Source: Marisediminicola antarctica
GTDB lineage: Bacteria; Actinomycetota; Actinomycetes; Actinomycetales; Microbacteriaceae
Length of the DNA stretch: 64,000 nt
Direction: 5' to 3'
NCBI RefSeq assembly: GCF_009930795.1
Contig: NZ_CP017146.1
Span: forward strand, 3,286,001 to 3,350,000
The translations under genes and the position numbers were made by a program. The notes under the pieces were generated by a model. The model saw only the letters and a list, made by a program, of their open reading frames with translations, was not told where the DNA came from and searched no databases. Positions 1 to 8,789 of the stretch are shown piece by piece. How positions within the stretch are numbered: the stretch's first letter is position 1; the number at the start of each line of letters is the position of its first letter.

Positions 1-2
1 AA

Positions 3-425
3 CGGGAGAGCGAGCTCGAGGTGCTGCGGCGCCACTCCGCCGGGTTCAACCCGCGCGATCTCACTGCTGCGGGCGTCACCCCGGTGCTGAGCGCGTCACA
101 GCTCGCTGAGGCGCAGGTGCTCGTCGGCCGGGTCGGTGCGAGCACCGACGTTATGGGGTACGCCGTCGACCTCGCGCGGGCCACACGGAGCAGCCCGTCC
201 GTGCGCCTCGGCGTCTCGCCCCGCGGGTCGACAGCACTGCTGGCCGCGGCGAAGGCGTGGGCGTGGCTCTGCGGCTCCGATGGCGTCACCCCCGACCACA
301 TCCAGACGATGGCGCTGCCGGTGATGCGGCACCGTATTCAGCTGCGGCCGGAGGCGGAGCTCGAGGGGGTCTCGGCCGACACGATCCTGCGCTCGATCCT
401 GCAGCAGGTGCGGGTACCGATCTAG
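3..425 (+). CDS. MoxR-family AAA+ ATPase, C-terminal part
   Basis: The gene enters from the left edge; only about 140 C-terminal residues are visible, reading in frame from base 3. They match the end of the MoxR AAA+ module: a sensor-2 stretch (GVSPRG), then the helical lid and the terminal ILQQVRVPI typical of the family. MoxR ATPases act as chaperone-like factors that help insert cofactors or assemble membrane/VWA-domain complexes. The TAG stop overlaps by one base the GTG of the following DUF58 gene, the classic moxR-DUF58 pair, so the two are surely co-transcribed. Walker A and B lie outside the window. Confidence 0.88.
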   Translation, partial: RESELEVLRRHSAGFNPRDLTAAGVTPVLSASQLAEAQVLVGRVGASTDVMGYAVDLARATRSSPSVRLGVSPRGSTALLAAAKAWAWLCGSDGVTPDHIQTMALPVMRHRIQLRPEAELEGVSADTILRSILQQVRVPI

Positions 426-1741
426 TGGCCGTCTCCGGGTGGTTCGTCGCGCTGCTCGCGCTCGGCATCGTGCCCGTGGTGGCGTTCGGCGACGCGCTCG
501 CCCTCGTGGCCTGGCTCGCGATCGTCGGCGCGGTCGGCGCGGTCGACCTCGCGCTCGCCGGGTCGCCGCGCGCCGTGTCCCTGGCGCGGGAACTCCCCGC
601 CCGGGTGCGGCTCGGCGACACCGTCGCGAGCTCGCTCACCATCACCAACCGGGGGCGCCGCGGCATCCGCGGGATCGTGCGCGACGCGTGGTCCCCGTCG
701 GCCGGGGCCGCACCCACACGCGCGCGCATCGCCATCCCGGCCGCAGAGCGCCGCTCCGTGACAACCTCACTCACCCCGTTCCGGCGGGGCGACCGCACGG
801 CTTCACACGTGACGATCCGCTCGTTCGGGCCGTTCGGGCTCGTCGCCCGGCAGGCGACGATCGCCCAGCCGGGCGTGCTGCGCGTGCTGCCCGCATTCTC
901 CTCTCGCAAGCATTTGCCGTCGCGCCTCGCACGGCTGCGCGAGCTCGACGGCGCGACCAGCGTGCAGATGCGCGGGCAGGGCACGGAGTTCGACAGCCTG
1001 CGCGACTACGTGCGCGGTGACGACGTGCGGTCGATCGACTGGCGGGCGACCGCGAGGCGCAGCGACCCGTCGTCCGGCGCCGGCCCGCGACTCACGATCA
1101 GAACCTGGCGGCCGGAGCGGGACCGGCGCGTGGTGATCGTCATCGACAGCGGGCGTACGTCGGCCGCGCGGATCGCGAACGAGCCGCGCATCGACACGGC
1201 CTTCGAATCGTCGCTCCTGCTCGCCGCCCTCGCAAGCCGCGCCGGCGACCGGGTCGACACGGTCATCTACGACCGCCGGGTGCGGGGCCGCGTCCAGGGA
1301 GCCACCGGCGCCGAGCTCCTCAGCCGGATGGTGTCGACGATGGCGCCAGTGCAGCCCGAGCTCATCGAGATGGACTGGGCTGCGGTGCCAGACCTCGTGC
1401 GCTCGGTCACCTCCCAGCGAGCCCTCGTCGTGCTGATGACCTCGATCGACGCCCCCGGTGCCTCGCGCGGGCTGCTGTCGGTGCTGCCCCAGCTGACCCG
1501 CAGGCACCTCGTCGTCGTCGCATCCGTCGCCGACCCCGACACCACCAGCGCGACCCACGAGCGCCGCAACCGCACCGAGGTGTACCGGGCGGCTGCCGCC
1601 GAGCGCGCACTGCTCGACACCGCCCGGGTCTCCGCGGCGATCCGGCAGCTGGGCGCGGATGTGGTCACGGGCTCCCCGGACGCCCTGCCTCCCGCGGTCG
1701 CCGACCGGTACATCGCGCTCAAGCTCGCCGGGCGGCTCTGA
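425..1741 (+). CDS. DUF58 domain-containing membrane protein
   Basis: 438 residues from a GTG that overlaps the moxR stop (TAGTG). Two hydrophobic segments lie at about residues 5-45, followed by a beta-rich cytosolic or periplasmic region and the DUF58 signature around residues 185-210 (LRDYVRGDDVRSIDW). A VWA-like fold follows, with VIVIDSGR near residue 240 as the likely MIDAS-type strand. DUF58 proteins accompany MoxR ATPases and are thought to be their substrates or partners; the exact role is unknown. Longer upstream reading in the same frame overlaps moxR completely and is not needed. Confidence 0.9.
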   Translation: MAVSGWFVALLALGIVPVVAFGDALALVAWLAIVGAVGAVDLALAGSPRAVSLARELPARVRLGDTVASSLTITNRGRRGIRGIVRDAWSPSAGAAPTRARIAIPAAERRSVTTSLTPFRRGDRTASHVTIRSFGPFGLVARQATIAQPGVLRVLPAFSSRKHLPSRLARLRELDGATSVQMRGQGTEFDSLRDYVRGDDVRSIDWRATARRSDPSSGAGPRLTIRTWRPERDRRVVIVIDSGRTSAARIANEPRIDTAFESSLLLAALASRAGDRVDTVIYDRRVRGRVQGATGAELLSRMVSTMAPVQPELIEMDWAAVPDLVRSVTSQRALVVLMTSIDAPGASRGLLSVLPQLTRRHLVVVASVADPDTTSATHERRNRTEVYRAAAAERALLDTARVSAAIRQLGADVVTGSPDALPPAVADRYIALKLAGRL

Positions 1742-1857
1742 GCCCGACCGCGGTGCGGCCGTAGGCGGGGCGGATGCTGGGCGGATGCGGGACGGGGCGG
1801 GGCGGGCAGGATGCTGGCAGGGTGCTGGCCTGATGCGCGCGGACGCTGGCCGGATGC

Positions 1858-2853
1858 TCAGGACGCGATGATCCGGCGGGCGCCAGCCTCAAACTCGTCG
1901 AGGTCACCGGTCTGGCCGGCCCGCCACGCGCGGCCGCCCAGCATCCACTGGTACAGCAGGAAGCTGACGAGCGCGATCGCCCCGATCCCGATCTTGATGA
2001 CCCACGGCCAGTCCTGGCGGGTCACGAAGCCCTCGATGATGCCCGACACCAGCAAGGCGAAGACGAGGCCGATCGCGATGGTGAACAGCGCCCGGCCGTC
2101 CTCGGCGAGGGCCTCGCCGCGGGTGCGCGGTCCGGGGGCAATCCACGCCCAGAAGATCATCATTCCGGCGGCGGCGGCCACGAAGACGCTGTAGAGCTCG
2201 AGCTGGCCGTGCGGCGAGATGTAGAGGAAGAAGTCGCCGAGTCGCCCGAATTCATTCATCACGGCCGCGGACTGCCCGAGCCCCATGGCGTTCTGCACGA
2301 TCACGCTGGGCACCCAGACGCCGATGATGCCGAATGCGACGCACTGGGCGGCGATAAACGCGTTGTTAGTCCAGACCTGACCCGCGAAGGAGCCCTCCGG
2401 GTTCGCCGAGTAGTAGCCGACGAACTCCTCCTCCGCGTACTGGCGGCGCACGGACTCCGGACCGAGCCCCGCCAGCAGCGCGGGGTTCTGGATGAACCAG
2501 ACCGCCGTCAGCAGCGCGATCAGCGCGGTGACCAGTGCCACCACGAGGGTGACCCAGCGCACCCGGTACAGCGCGGCCGGCAGCTGCAGAAGAAAAAAGG
2601 CGGGCAGCTGGCTCAGCACGTTCGCGCTTGCCCCGGTGAACCGCAGGCGCGCACGGCTCAGGTAGAGCGAGAGCCGGTCGCCCTGGGACGAGCGGCCCGC
2701 CGTCGACTTGATCGCCGAGAGCTGCGCCGTGCCCGACTGGTAGCGCTCGATCAGCTCGTCCGACTCGGCTCCGGAGAACTGGCGCTGCTTCCCGAGCCGG
2801 GCAAGGCGCTCCCACTCATCGCGGTGCGCGGCGGAGTAGGCGTCGAGATCCAT
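1858..2853 (-). CDS. Stage II sporulation protein M (SpoIIM)-domain membrane protein
   Basis: 331 residues. A soluble N-terminal helical region (about 1-75) precedes several transmembrane segments; the conserved core includes TNNAFIAAQCVAFGI and ISPHGQLELYSVF, characteristic of the SpoIIM/DUF95 family. In non-sporulating actinobacteria these proteins sit beside moxR-DUF58 and RDD genes, as here, and have no assigned biochemical role. The gene is convergent with the DUF58 gene (116 bp between stops, holding only short GGATGC-type repeats) and divergent from the RDD gene, the two start codons being 17 bp apart. Confidence 0.85.
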   Translation of the reverse strand: MDLDAYSAAHRDEWERLARLGKQRQFSGAESDELIERYQSGTAQLSAIKSTAGRSSQGDRLSLYLSRARLRFTGASANVLSQLPAFFLLQLPAALYRVRWVTLVVALVTALIALLTAVWFIQNPALLAGLGPESVRRQYAEEEFVGYYSANPEGSFAGQVWTNNAFIAAQCVAFGIIGVWVPSVIVQNAMGLGQSAAVMNEFGRLGDFFLYISPHGQLELYSVFVAAAAGMMIFWAWIAPGPRTRGEALAEDGRALFTIAIGLVFALLVSGIIEGFVTRQDWPWVIKIGIGAIALVSFLLYQWMLGGRAWRAGQTGDLDEFEAGARRIIAS

Positions 2854-2858
2854 CTGCT

Positions 2859-2864
2859 TAGATA
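2859..2864 (+). promoter_or_regulatory. Predicted -10 box (TAGATA) of the RDD gene
   Basis: TAGATA ends 6 nt before the ATG at 2871, which would put the transcription start at or next to the start codon, that is, a leaderless mRNA. There is no Shine-Dalgarno in between. Inferred from position and pattern only. Confidence 0.5.
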
Positions 2865-2867
2865 CTA
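2862..2867 (-). promoter_or_regulatory. Predicted -10 box (TAGTAT) of the SpoIIM-domain gene
   Basis: On the minus strand TAGTAT ends 8 nt before the ATG at 2853. It overlaps the plus-strand -10 of the RDD gene, so the 17-bp gap appears to carry two back-to-back, mutually exclusive promoters. Confidence 0.45.
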
Positions 2868-2870
2868 GGC

Positions 2871-3719
2871 ATGCCAGAGGCGTCGTCCGAACCCGACTAC
2901 GTCGGCGACGACGAACTCGTGACTGGGGAGGCCGTCGCCCTCGACCTTCATCCGGCGAGCTTCGTGCTGCGGGGCGCCGGCGCCGTGATCGACTTTGCGC
3001 TCACTGTCGCGATCGCAATCGGACTCGTGCAGCTGCTCAGCATCCCAGGCCTCGAGTCGGCGATCGACGAGTCCCTGCTTGCTGCAATCGGAATCGGACT
3101 CGTCGTCGTGCTCACGATCGTGCTGCCGACGACGGTGGAGACCCTTACGAACGGCAGATCTCTCGGCAAACTCGCGATCGGTGCGCGCATCGTTCGCGAC
3201 GACGGCGGTGCGATCGGGCTGCGGCACGCGTTCATCCGGGCGTTGACGGGCCTCCTCGAGATCTTCCTGACCCTCGGTGGGTTCGCGGCGCTCGTCGGGC
3301 TGCTCAACACCCGTTCGAAGCGGCTCGGCGACCTGCTCGCCGGCACCTACAGCCAGAACGAGCGGGTGCGGGCGATCGTGTCGCACGCCATCGGCGTTCC
3401 GCCGGAGCTCGAGCGGTGGGCCGCCACCGCCGATGTCGCGCGGATGCCGGACCGGGTCTCGCGGCGGATCACGCAGTTCCTGGCGCAGGCCGGCGGACTC
3501 ACGCCGGACACCCGCACTCGCATAGCCCGGGAGCTGCAGGCCGAGGGTGCGCCGTTCGTGAGCTCGGTTCCGGATGCGCATCCGGAGGCGTTTTTGCTCG
3601 CAATCACCGCGATCCGGCGCGAGCGCGAATCCGCTGCCCTCCAGCTGGAGCGGGAGCGCCTGCATCGGCTCGAACCCGTCCTGGGCGGGCGCCCGCACGG
3701 CTTCCCCGACCGCGACTGA
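2871..3719 (+). CDS. RDD family membrane protein
   Basis: 282 residues. An RDD-type domain spans about residues 18-165 with three or four hydrophobic segments; the signature RxxG...LG(K/R) features are seen in LRGAGAVIDFALT, NGRSLGKLAIGARIVRDDGG and KRLGDLLAGT. The C-terminal ~110 residues are hydrophilic and helical. RDD proteins are small membrane proteins, some reported as ion antiporters, but in the MoxR-DUF58-SpoIIM context their function is unknown. ATG chosen because it directly follows the predicted promoter and no in-frame start exists upstream. Confidence 0.85.
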   Translation: MPEASSEPDYVGDDELVTGEAVALDLHPASFVLRGAGAVIDFALTVAIAIGLVQLLSIPGLESAIDESLLAAIGIGLVVVLTIVLPTTVETLTNGRSLGKLAIGARIVRDDGGAIGLRHAFIRALTGLLEIFLTLGGFAALVGLLNTRSKRLGDLLAGTYSQNERVRAIVSHAIGVPPELERWAATADVARMPDRVSRRITQFLAQAGGLTPDTRTRIARELQAEGAPFVSSVPDAHPEAFLLAITAIRRERESAALQLERERLHRLEPVLGGRPHGFPDRD

Positions 3720-3812
3720 CCCCGCCGCGTCACCGCGCAGCACCCGCGTGAGCGCGCAGCACCCGCGTTAGCACCACTCCCGCGTTAGCACCACTCCCGC
3801 GTCAACCACCAA

Positions 3813-3937
3813 ACAAACGCGGGCACCGCGCGCCCACGCGGGAGGCCGACCACCCGCAGCCGCGCGCAACACCCGCCCGCACCGCCAAAACCCGCGCTAC
3901 CGCGCAGCACCCGCGCACCGCAGCTACCCGCGCTACC
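3813..3937 (+). repeat. 125-bp direct repeat, intact copy
   Basis: Bases 3813-3848 recur exactly at 4082-4117 and bases 3849-3937 recur exactly at 5698-5786. Joined, the two distant pieces equal this intact copy, so it represents the uninterrupted version of the sequence now split by the insertion element. The 269-bp offset between 3813 and 4082 indicates a tandem duplication that preceded the insertion. Confidence 0.9.
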
Positions 3938-3941
3938 GCGC

Positions 3942-4007
3942 AACACCCGCGCTACCGCGCAACACCCGCGCTACCGCGCAACACGCGCAACACCCGCGCT
4001 ACCGCGC
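3942..4007 (+). repeat. 19-bp tandem repeat, three full copies
   Basis: The 19-bp unit AACACCCGCGCTACCGCGC occurs at 3942-3960, 3961-3979 and 3989-4007, with a 9-bp partial unit between the second and third. Perfect identity suggests recent slippage. There are no unique spacers, so this is not a CRISPR array. Confidence 0.85.
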
Positions 4008-4081
4008 AGCACCCGCGCACCGCACCCACCCGCATCACCGCGCAGTACCCGCGCTAACACCACTCACTCGCCGACCACCGC

Positions 4082-4117
4082 ACAAACGCGGGCACCGCGC
4101 GCCCACGCGGGAGGCCG
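4082..4117 (+). repeat. Left piece of the split 125-bp repeat
   Basis: Identical to 3813-3848. It ends in GGCCG immediately before the insertion element; the same GGCCG precedes the continuation of the repeat at 5693-5697. Confidence 0.85.
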
Positions 4118-4149
4118 GAATTTGTCAAGTCAAGTGAGACATGTGCTTT

Positions 4150-5199
4150 CTAGACTGTTTGCGTGGTTTGGTCGTTGATCGGGAGGGCCTCTTTCTGGGG
4201 TTCGTTGATCCAGACCTCGGTGCGGATCTGTGGCGGGCGGGGTCGTCGGGTGAAGCGTTCGGGGTGCTCGTTGAAGGCCCGGTTCAGGGTGACCGAGCGT
4301 TGCTGGTCGATGTCCTGGTAGGTGCCGAAATGCACGGATGCTGGGGTGTGCCAGCCGATCCCGGAGTGATGGTGGATGTGGTTGTAGTCGGTGAAGAATC
4401 CGTCGCAGAATTGCTTCGCCTCGGCCAGCGAGTAGAAGTGGTGCGGGAAGTCGGGAACGTATTTCAGGGTCTTGAATTGCGCCTCGGAGTACGGGTTGTC
4501 GTTGGACACCCTCGGGCGCGAGTGCGTGCGGGTGATCCCGAGATCGGCCAGCAGTGCGGAGACGGGTTTCGAGGTCATCGAGGTGCCCCGGTCTGCGTGG
4601 ACGGTGTGCGGGGCGGTGCCGTTGCGGCCGATCGCGTCGTCGATGAAGTCGCGGGCGACGACCGAGTCCTCGGCAGCGCAGACGACATGGCTGGGCGAGT
4701 ACCTCGAGTAGATATCGATCAGGGCGTAGAGGTGATACCAGACGCCCTTGCGCGGGCCGCGGAGCTTGGTGATGTCCCACGACCACACCTGCGACGGGCC
4801 CAAAGCGACCAGCTCGGGCTTGACCTTCGCCGGATGCGTCGCCAGACGCCGCCGTTCCCGCGTCTGCCCGGCAGCCCTGGCGATGCGATACATCGACGAC
4901 ATCGAGCAGTGGTACCGGTCCTCGTCCAACTCCCGTGCCCAGATCTGACAGATCGACAGGTCCTGGTAGGCGGGAGAGTTGATGACCGCGAGGACTTGTC
5001 CGCGTTCCGTTTCGGACAGGGTCGATGGCGGCTTGGCCCGTGCTGCCTGCGGGATCGGATCGATCTTCCGGACCGGCGGGGAGATCCGCCGGTAGTGGGT
5101 CGCCCGCGACCGGCCGGTCAACGCGCACGCGGCCACGACCGTGACCGCCAATCCGATCAGCGCAGTGAACGCGTCATCGAGGACCGTTCCCGCAGTCAC
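4150..5199 (-). CDS. IS3-family transposase OrfB (DDE catalytic subunit)
   Basis: 349 residues from a GTG at 5199 that overlaps the orfA stop (GTGA), so orfB can be translated by coupling; no slippery heptamer is obvious, although IS3 elements usually use a -1 frameshift. The rve integrase core is clear: first Asp in WSWDITKL, second Asp in HADRGTSMTS, and Glu in NDNPYSEAQFKTLKY. An HTH-like region lies at the N-terminus. The enzyme catalyses cut-out and strand transfer of the element. Reading further upstream in this frame would overlap orfA by 240 bp and is not coding on its own. Confidence 0.88.
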   Translation of the reverse strand: MTAGTVLDDAFTALIGLAVTVVAACALTGRSRATHYRRISPPVRKIDPIPQAARAKPPSTLSETERGQVLAVINSPAYQDLSICQIWARELDEDRYHCSMSSMYRIARAAGQTRERRRLATHPAKVKPELVALGPSQVWSWDITKLRGPRKGVWYHLYALIDIYSRYSPSHVVCAAEDSVVARDFIDDAIGRNGTAPHTVHADRGTSMTSKPVSALLADLGITRTHSRPRVSNDNPYSEAQFKTLKYVPDFPHHFYSLAEAKQFCDGFFTDYNHIHHHSGIGWHTPASVHFGTYQDIDQQRSVTLNRAFNEHPERFTRRPRPPQIRTEVWINEPQKEALPINDQTTQTV

Positions 5200-5615
5200 T
5201 TGTCCTGCCCCGTCCCGGGCTGGCTCGAGGGGCTGCTGTCCGAGAGCAGCTCCAAGAGCCTGTGCGCTTTTCCCATCACGTCCAACGCTGCCTCGGTCTG
5301 CGCCAGCCGGCGATGCAGACGAGCGTTCTCGGCCTCCAACTTCACCGCCCGGGCAGCCGCCGAGGACTCCTTCGATCGCGGGGCGCGATCCCGCCGATAC
5401 GTGGTCCCAGCCGCTTCCGCGTCTCGGGCTTTCGCCCACTCCGCTACCAGGGTCTGATAGATCCCCTCGCGTCGAAGGACCGCGGACTTCGACCCGCGGG
5501 GGGCCGCCTCATACTCTGCCAGCACGCGAGCGCGGTATTCGGCCGGGTAAGTCCTCCGGACCGGCTTCTGAGCCGGGTCAATATGCGGGGCCGGTGGCCC
5601 TGATTCTTCCAACAT
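5196..5615 (-). CDS. IS3-family transposase OrfA (HTH subunit)
   Basis: 139 residues. Residues about 17-60 (RRTYPAEYRARVLAEYEAAP onward) match the HTH_Tnp_1 DNA-binding domain, and residues about 85-120 form a leucine-zipper-like coiled coil (AVKLEAENARLHRRLAQTEA), the usual OrfA multimerisation motif. It recognises the terminal repeats and forms the active transposase together with OrfB. It ends four bases into orfB. Confidence 0.87.
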   Translation of the reverse strand: MLEESGPPAPHIDPAQKPVRRTYPAEYRARVLAEYEAAPRGSKSAVLRREGIYQTLVAEWAKARDAEAAGTTYRRDRAPRSKESSAAARAVKLEAENARLHRRLAQTEAALDVMGKAHRLLELLSDSSPSSQPGTGQDK

Positions 5616-5697
5616 GATTACGTCCGTTCCCCGCCCTCTCCCAAGACACCCCGCATAACCCGGGATGTCTCACACCAGCCTGACAGAGAGGGGGCCG

Positions 5698-5786
5698 ACC
5701 ACCCGCAGCCGCGCGCAACACCCGCCCGCACCGCCAAAACCCGCGCTACCGCGCAGCACCCGCGCACCGCAGCTACCCGCGCTACC
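5698..5786 (+). repeat. Right piece of the split 125-bp repeat
   Basis: 89 bp identical to 3849-3937, resuming just after the insertion element. Beyond 5786 the sequence diverges with one more CCCGCGCTA unit and runs into the end of ahcY at 5819. Confidence 0.9.
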
Positions 5787-5818
5787 CGCGCTACCGCGCA
5801 GCGCGCCCCCTGCGCCAG

Positions 5819-7294
5819 TCAGTAGCGGTACTGGTCCACCTTGAACGGCCCGGCGACGCTCACTCCGATGTAGTGGGCCTGCTCTGCAGTGAGGGTGGTG
5901 AGCTTCACGCCGAGCGCATCCAGATGCAGGCGCGCGACCTTTTCGTCCAGGTGCTTCGGCAGCACATAGACCTGCTTGCCGTAGTTCTCGCCGTGCGCGT
6001 AGAGCTCGACCTGCGCGAGCACCTGGTTTGCGAACGACGTGCTCATGACGAACGACGGATGCCCGGTCGCATTGCCGAGGTTCATCAGGCGCCCCTCGGA
6101 GAGCACGAGGATCGCCCGACCCGACGGCAGCCGCCACTCGTGCACCTGCGGCTTGATCTCGATTCTCTCGGCTCCAGCGAGCGCCTCGAGGCCCGCGATG
6201 TCGATCTCGTTATCGAAGTGACCGACATTCGCGAGGATCGCAAGGTGCTTCATCCCGAGCAGGTGGTCGACCGTGATCACATTCTCGTTGCCGGTTCCCG
6301 TCACGAAGATGTCGACCTGGTCGAGCACGTCCTCGATCGTCGTCACCTGGTAGCCGTCCATGACCGCCTGAAGGGCGCAGATCGGATCGATCTCGGAGAC
6401 GATCACACGGGCACCCTGCCCGCGCATGGCCTCCGCCGCGCCCTTGCCGACGTCGCCGTACCCGGCGACGAACACGACCTTGCCCCCGATCAGCACGTCG
6501 GTGGCACGGTTGAGCCCGTCGGGCAGCGAGTGCCGGATTCCGTACTTGTTGTCGAACTTCGACTTGGTCACCGAGTCGTTGACGTTGATGGCCGGGAACA
6601 GGAGGCTCTCGCTCTTCGCAAGCTCGTAAAGCCGGTGCACGCCCGTCGTGGTCTCTTCGGTGACGCCGAGGATGCCGTCGCCGATCTTCGTCCAGCGATC
6701 ACCGCTCGAGGCGAGCGACGCGCGGAGAGTATCGAGGATGACCCGGTACTCCTGGCTATCGGATGCCGAGGCGGGGGGCACGGCGCCTGCGGCCTCGAAC
6801 TCGCGGCCCTTGTGCACGAGGATCGTCGCGTCGCCGCCATCGTCGAGGATCATGTTCGGTCCGGCCCAAGTGTCGCCCGCGGCCGCGGCCTCAGCCGACC
6901 AGTCGAAAATTTGGGTGGTGCACCACCAGTACTCCTCGAGGGTCTCGCCCTTCCAAGCGAAGACGGGCACCCCCGCGGGCGCGTCGACTGTGCCGGTCAG
7001 CCCGACGGCGACGGCGGCCGCGGCCTCGTTCTGGGTCGAGAATATGTTGCAGCTGGCCCAGCGCACACTCGCGCCGAGAGCCACGAGGGTCTCGATGAGC
7101 ACTCCGGTCTGCACGGTCATGTGCAGGCTTCCCGCGATGCGCGCACCCTTGAGTGGCTGCGACGGACCGAATTCCTCGCGCAGGGCCATGAGGCCCGGCA
7201 TCTCGTTCTCGGCAAGGCGAAACTGGTGGCGCCCGGCTTCGGCGAGGGAGAGGTCGGCGACCTTGAACGGAACGGCGGTAGTGGAGGTGGTCAT
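5819..7294 (-). CDS. ahcY: Adenosylhomocysteinase (S-adenosyl-L-homocysteine hydrolase)
   Basis: 491 residues, the usual length of the actinobacterial form. It reversibly hydrolyses S-adenosylhomocysteine to adenosine and homocysteine in the cytosol, relieving product inhibition of methyltransferases. Visible signatures: [15 protein letters not shown] and [13 protein letters not shown] in the substrate domain, the NAD-binding [15 protein letters not shown] near residue 275, GTGNENVI, and the invariant C-terminal KVDQYRY that completes the neighbouring NAD site. It lies downstream of nothing in its own direction except the IS3 element, 100-200 bp beyond its stop. The immediate upstream region shows no SAH riboswitch fold; a CAGAAT box lies 6 nt before the start. 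Confidence 0.98.
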   Translation of the reverse strand: MTTSTTAVPFKVADLSLAEAGRHQFRLAENEMPGLMALREEFGPSQPLKGARIAGSLHMTVQTGVLIETLVALGASVRWASCNIFSTQNEAAAAVAVGLTGTVDAPAGVPVFAWKGETLEEYWWCTTQIFDWSAEAAAAGDTWAGPNMILDDGGDATILVHKGREFEAAGAVPPASASDSQEYRVILDTLRASLASSGDRWTKIGDGILGVTEETTTGVHRLYELAKSESLLFPAINVNDSVTKSKFDNKYGIRHSLPDGLNRATDVLIGGKVVFVAGYGDVGKGAAEAMRGQGARVIVSEIDPICALQAVMDGYQVTTIEDVLDQVDIFVTGTGNENVITVDHLLGMKHLAILANVGHFDNEIDIAGLEALAGAERIEIKPQVHEWRLPSGRAILVLSEGRLMNLGNATGHPSFVMSTSFANQVLAQVELYAHGENYGKQVYVLPKHLDEKVARLHLDALGVKLTTLTAEQAHYIGVSVAGPFKVDQYRY

Positions 7295-7300
7295 CGGCCC

Positions 7301-7306
7301 ATTCTG
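7301..7306 (-). promoter_or_regulatory. Predicted -10 box (CAGAAT) of ahcY
   Basis: CAGAAT on the minus strand ends 6 nt before the ahcY ATG, with GGGCCG between and no Shine-Dalgarno. A leaderless transcript is predicted; no consensus -35 is seen. Confidence 0.4.
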
Positions 7307-7352
7307 CCAGCTTGGGGCTGAGCGGGAGCGGGGGCTCTGACCAGGTGCGGCA

Positions 7353-8789
7353 TCAGCCGCGAATGAGGCCCAGCACGAAGTCGCGGATTCGCATCATCTC
7401 GTCGTTCGAGCCGGCCTCCACGTTGAGCCGCAGGAGCGGCTCCGTGTTCGATGGCCGCACGTTGAACCACCAGAAGGGGGCGTCGCGCTGCACGATTCCG
7501 GTGACCGTGAGCCCGTCGAGCTCGTCGAACTCCGCCATTCCGACGAATTCTTCGACGATGCGAGAGTACGCGCCGGGGATGTCGGTGACGGTGGAGTTGA
7601 TCTCGCCGCTCAGCGCGTACGGGGTGAACCGGGCGGAGATGCCCGACATCGGGTCGCCCTGCTGCCCGAGCTCGGCCAACACGTACATCGCCGCGAGCAT
7701 GCCATTGTCGGCGCCCCAGAATTCCTTGAAGTAGTAGTGCGCGGAGTGCTCTCCCCCGAACACCGCTCCGGTGGCCGCCATCTCGTCCTTGATGAGGGAG
7801 TGTCCCACCTGCGTGCGCACCGGGATGGCGCCGGCCCCGACAATTGTCTCGGGCACGACGCGCGAGGTGATGAGGTTGTGCAGCACGACGACCTCACCGT
7901 CCGGATCGAGCGCCTTGGCTCGCTCGATCGCCCGCAGGGCGACGATCGCGGCGATGGCCGACGGGGTGACGCCCTGGCCCTTCTCGTCGACGACGAAGCA
8001 GCGGTCGGCGTCGCCGTCGAAGGCGAGGCCGAGGTCCGCGCCGTGCTCGAGAACCGCGCGCTGCAGGTCGACGATGTTGGCGGGGTCGAGGGGGTTGGCC
8101 TCGTGGTTGGGGAAGGTGCCGTCGAGCTCGAAGTAGAGCGGGATGACCTCGATCGGGAGCTCGGGCAGGCCGGCGGCTCCGCCGAGCACCGCGGGCACCG
8201 TGAGCCCGCCCATTCCGTTGCCGGTGTCGACGACGACGCGGAGCGGGCGGATGCCGGAGAGGTCGATAAGGCCGCGCAGGTACGCGGCATAGTCGGCAAG
8301 CACGTCGAGCTCGCGGGCGCCTCCGAGCTCCTCGGCGGTGACGATGCCCTCGGCGAGGAACCTGGTGGCCCGGTCACGGATCGCCCGCAGCCCGGTGTCG
8401 AAGCTGATGCCCAGGGCGCCGGCCCGCGAGAACTTGATGCCGTTATAGGTGGCCGGATTGTGGCTCGCAGTGAACATCGCGGCCGGAAGGCCCAGATGGC
8501 CGGAGGCGTAGTAGGTCTCGTCGGTCGAGCACAGCCCGATCGCCACGACGTCGACTCCGCGGTCCCGCACCCCGGCGGAGAACGCCTCGGCGAAGCCCGG
8601 CGAGGAGTCGCGCATGTCGTGGCCGACGATGATCTCGCCGCCGGGCGTGCCGACCTCGTCGGCGAACGCCGCGCCGAGCGCGCGCACGACGCCGACGGTG
8701 AGCTGCGAGCCGACGAGCCCGCGCACGTCGTAGGCCTTGATGAATGGGGCCAGGTCGATGGGACCCGTCGGCGTAGAGAGGTCAGTCAT
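7353..8789 (-). CDS. manB: Phosphomannomutase/phosphoglucomutase
   Basis: 478 residues of the alpha-D-phosphohexomutase superfamily. Catalytic phosphoserine Ser109 lies in TASHNP, the metal-binding loop DGDADR at 258-263, the sugar-specificity loop GGEHS at 345-349 and the phosphate-binding RPSNTEP near 449. It interconverts mannose-6-P and mannose-1-P (or the glucose analogues), feeding GDP-mannose synthesis together with manA in this window. The start overlaps the upstream DUF3499 stop (ATGA), so the genes are translationally coupled. The GGEHS loop is shared by PMM/PGM enzymes of dual specificity, so the preferred substrate is not certain. Confidence 0.93.
   Translation of the reverse strand: MTDLSTPTGPIDLAPFIKAYDVRGLVGSQLTVGVVRALGAAFADEVGTPGGEIIVGHDMRDSSPGFAEAFSAGVRDRGVDVVAIGLCSTDETYYASGHLGLPAAMFTASHNPATYNGIKFSRAGALGISFDTGLRAIRDRATRFLAEGIVTAEELGGARELDVLADYAAYLRGLIDLSGIRPLRVVVDTGNGMGGLTVPAVLGGAAGLPELPIEVIPLYFELDGTFPNHEANPLDPANIVDLQRAVLEHGADLGLAFDGDADRCFVVDEKGQGVTPSAIAAIVALRAIERAKALDPDGEVVVLHNLITSRVVPETIVGAGAIPVRTQVGHSLIKDEMAATGAVFGGEHSAHYYFKEFWGADNGMLAAMYVLAELGQQGDPMSGISARFTPYALSGEINSTVTDIPGAYSRIVEEFVGMAEFDELDGLTVTGIVQRDAPFWWFNVRPSNTEPLLRLNVEAGSNDEMMRIRDFVLGLIRG

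Larger units (their letters stand above)
3726..4117. repeat. GC-rich intergenic repeat field (ACCCGCG-rich)
   Basis: This stretch of roughly 390 bp has no credible gene. It is built from variations on ACCCGCG-CTACCGCGCA; the heptamer ACCCGCG occurs ten times on the plus strand. It also holds two copies of CCCGCGTTAGCACCACT in tandem near 3756-3795 and self-complementary GCGGGC/GCCCGC elements able to fold. The field continues for about 100 bp beyond the insertion sequence. It could be a protein-binding array, a REP-like element or simply slippage-prone DNA. Confidence 0.75.
4118..5692 (-). mobile_element. IS3-family insertion sequence, about 1.57 kb
   Basis: The element carries an orfA/orfB transposase pair on the minus strand. 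Imperfect terminal inverted repeats are visible: TGTCAAGTCAAGTGAGACAT from 4123 and, on the other strand, TGTCAGGCTGGTGTGAGACAT ending at 5685. GGCCG flanks it at 4113-4117 and 5693-5697 and looks like a 5-bp target duplication. Strictly TIR-bounded coordinates would be 4123-5685, which leaves a few unassigned bases on each side. Both reading frames appear intact, so the element may be active. Confidence 0.85.

Noticed and set aside
1742-1857. Small gene in the gap between the DUF58 and SpoIIM genes
   Set aside because: The sequence is short GGATGC/GGGCGG repeats; the frames through it have no ribosome site or recognisable protein.
3726-4117. Possible CRISPR array
   Set aside because: Units of 19 bp are directly abutting with no unique spacers, and no cas genes are present.
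4123-5685. Programmed -1 frameshift between orfA and orfB of the IS3 element
   Set aside because: No A-rich slippery heptamer at the overlap; a GTGA overlap gives a simpler coupling of a separate OrfB. A frameshift product cannot be fully excluded.
7295-7352. SAH riboswitch before ahcY
   Set aside because: The gap is only 58 bp, holds a likely -10 six bases from the start, and shows none of the conserved SAH aptamer segments.
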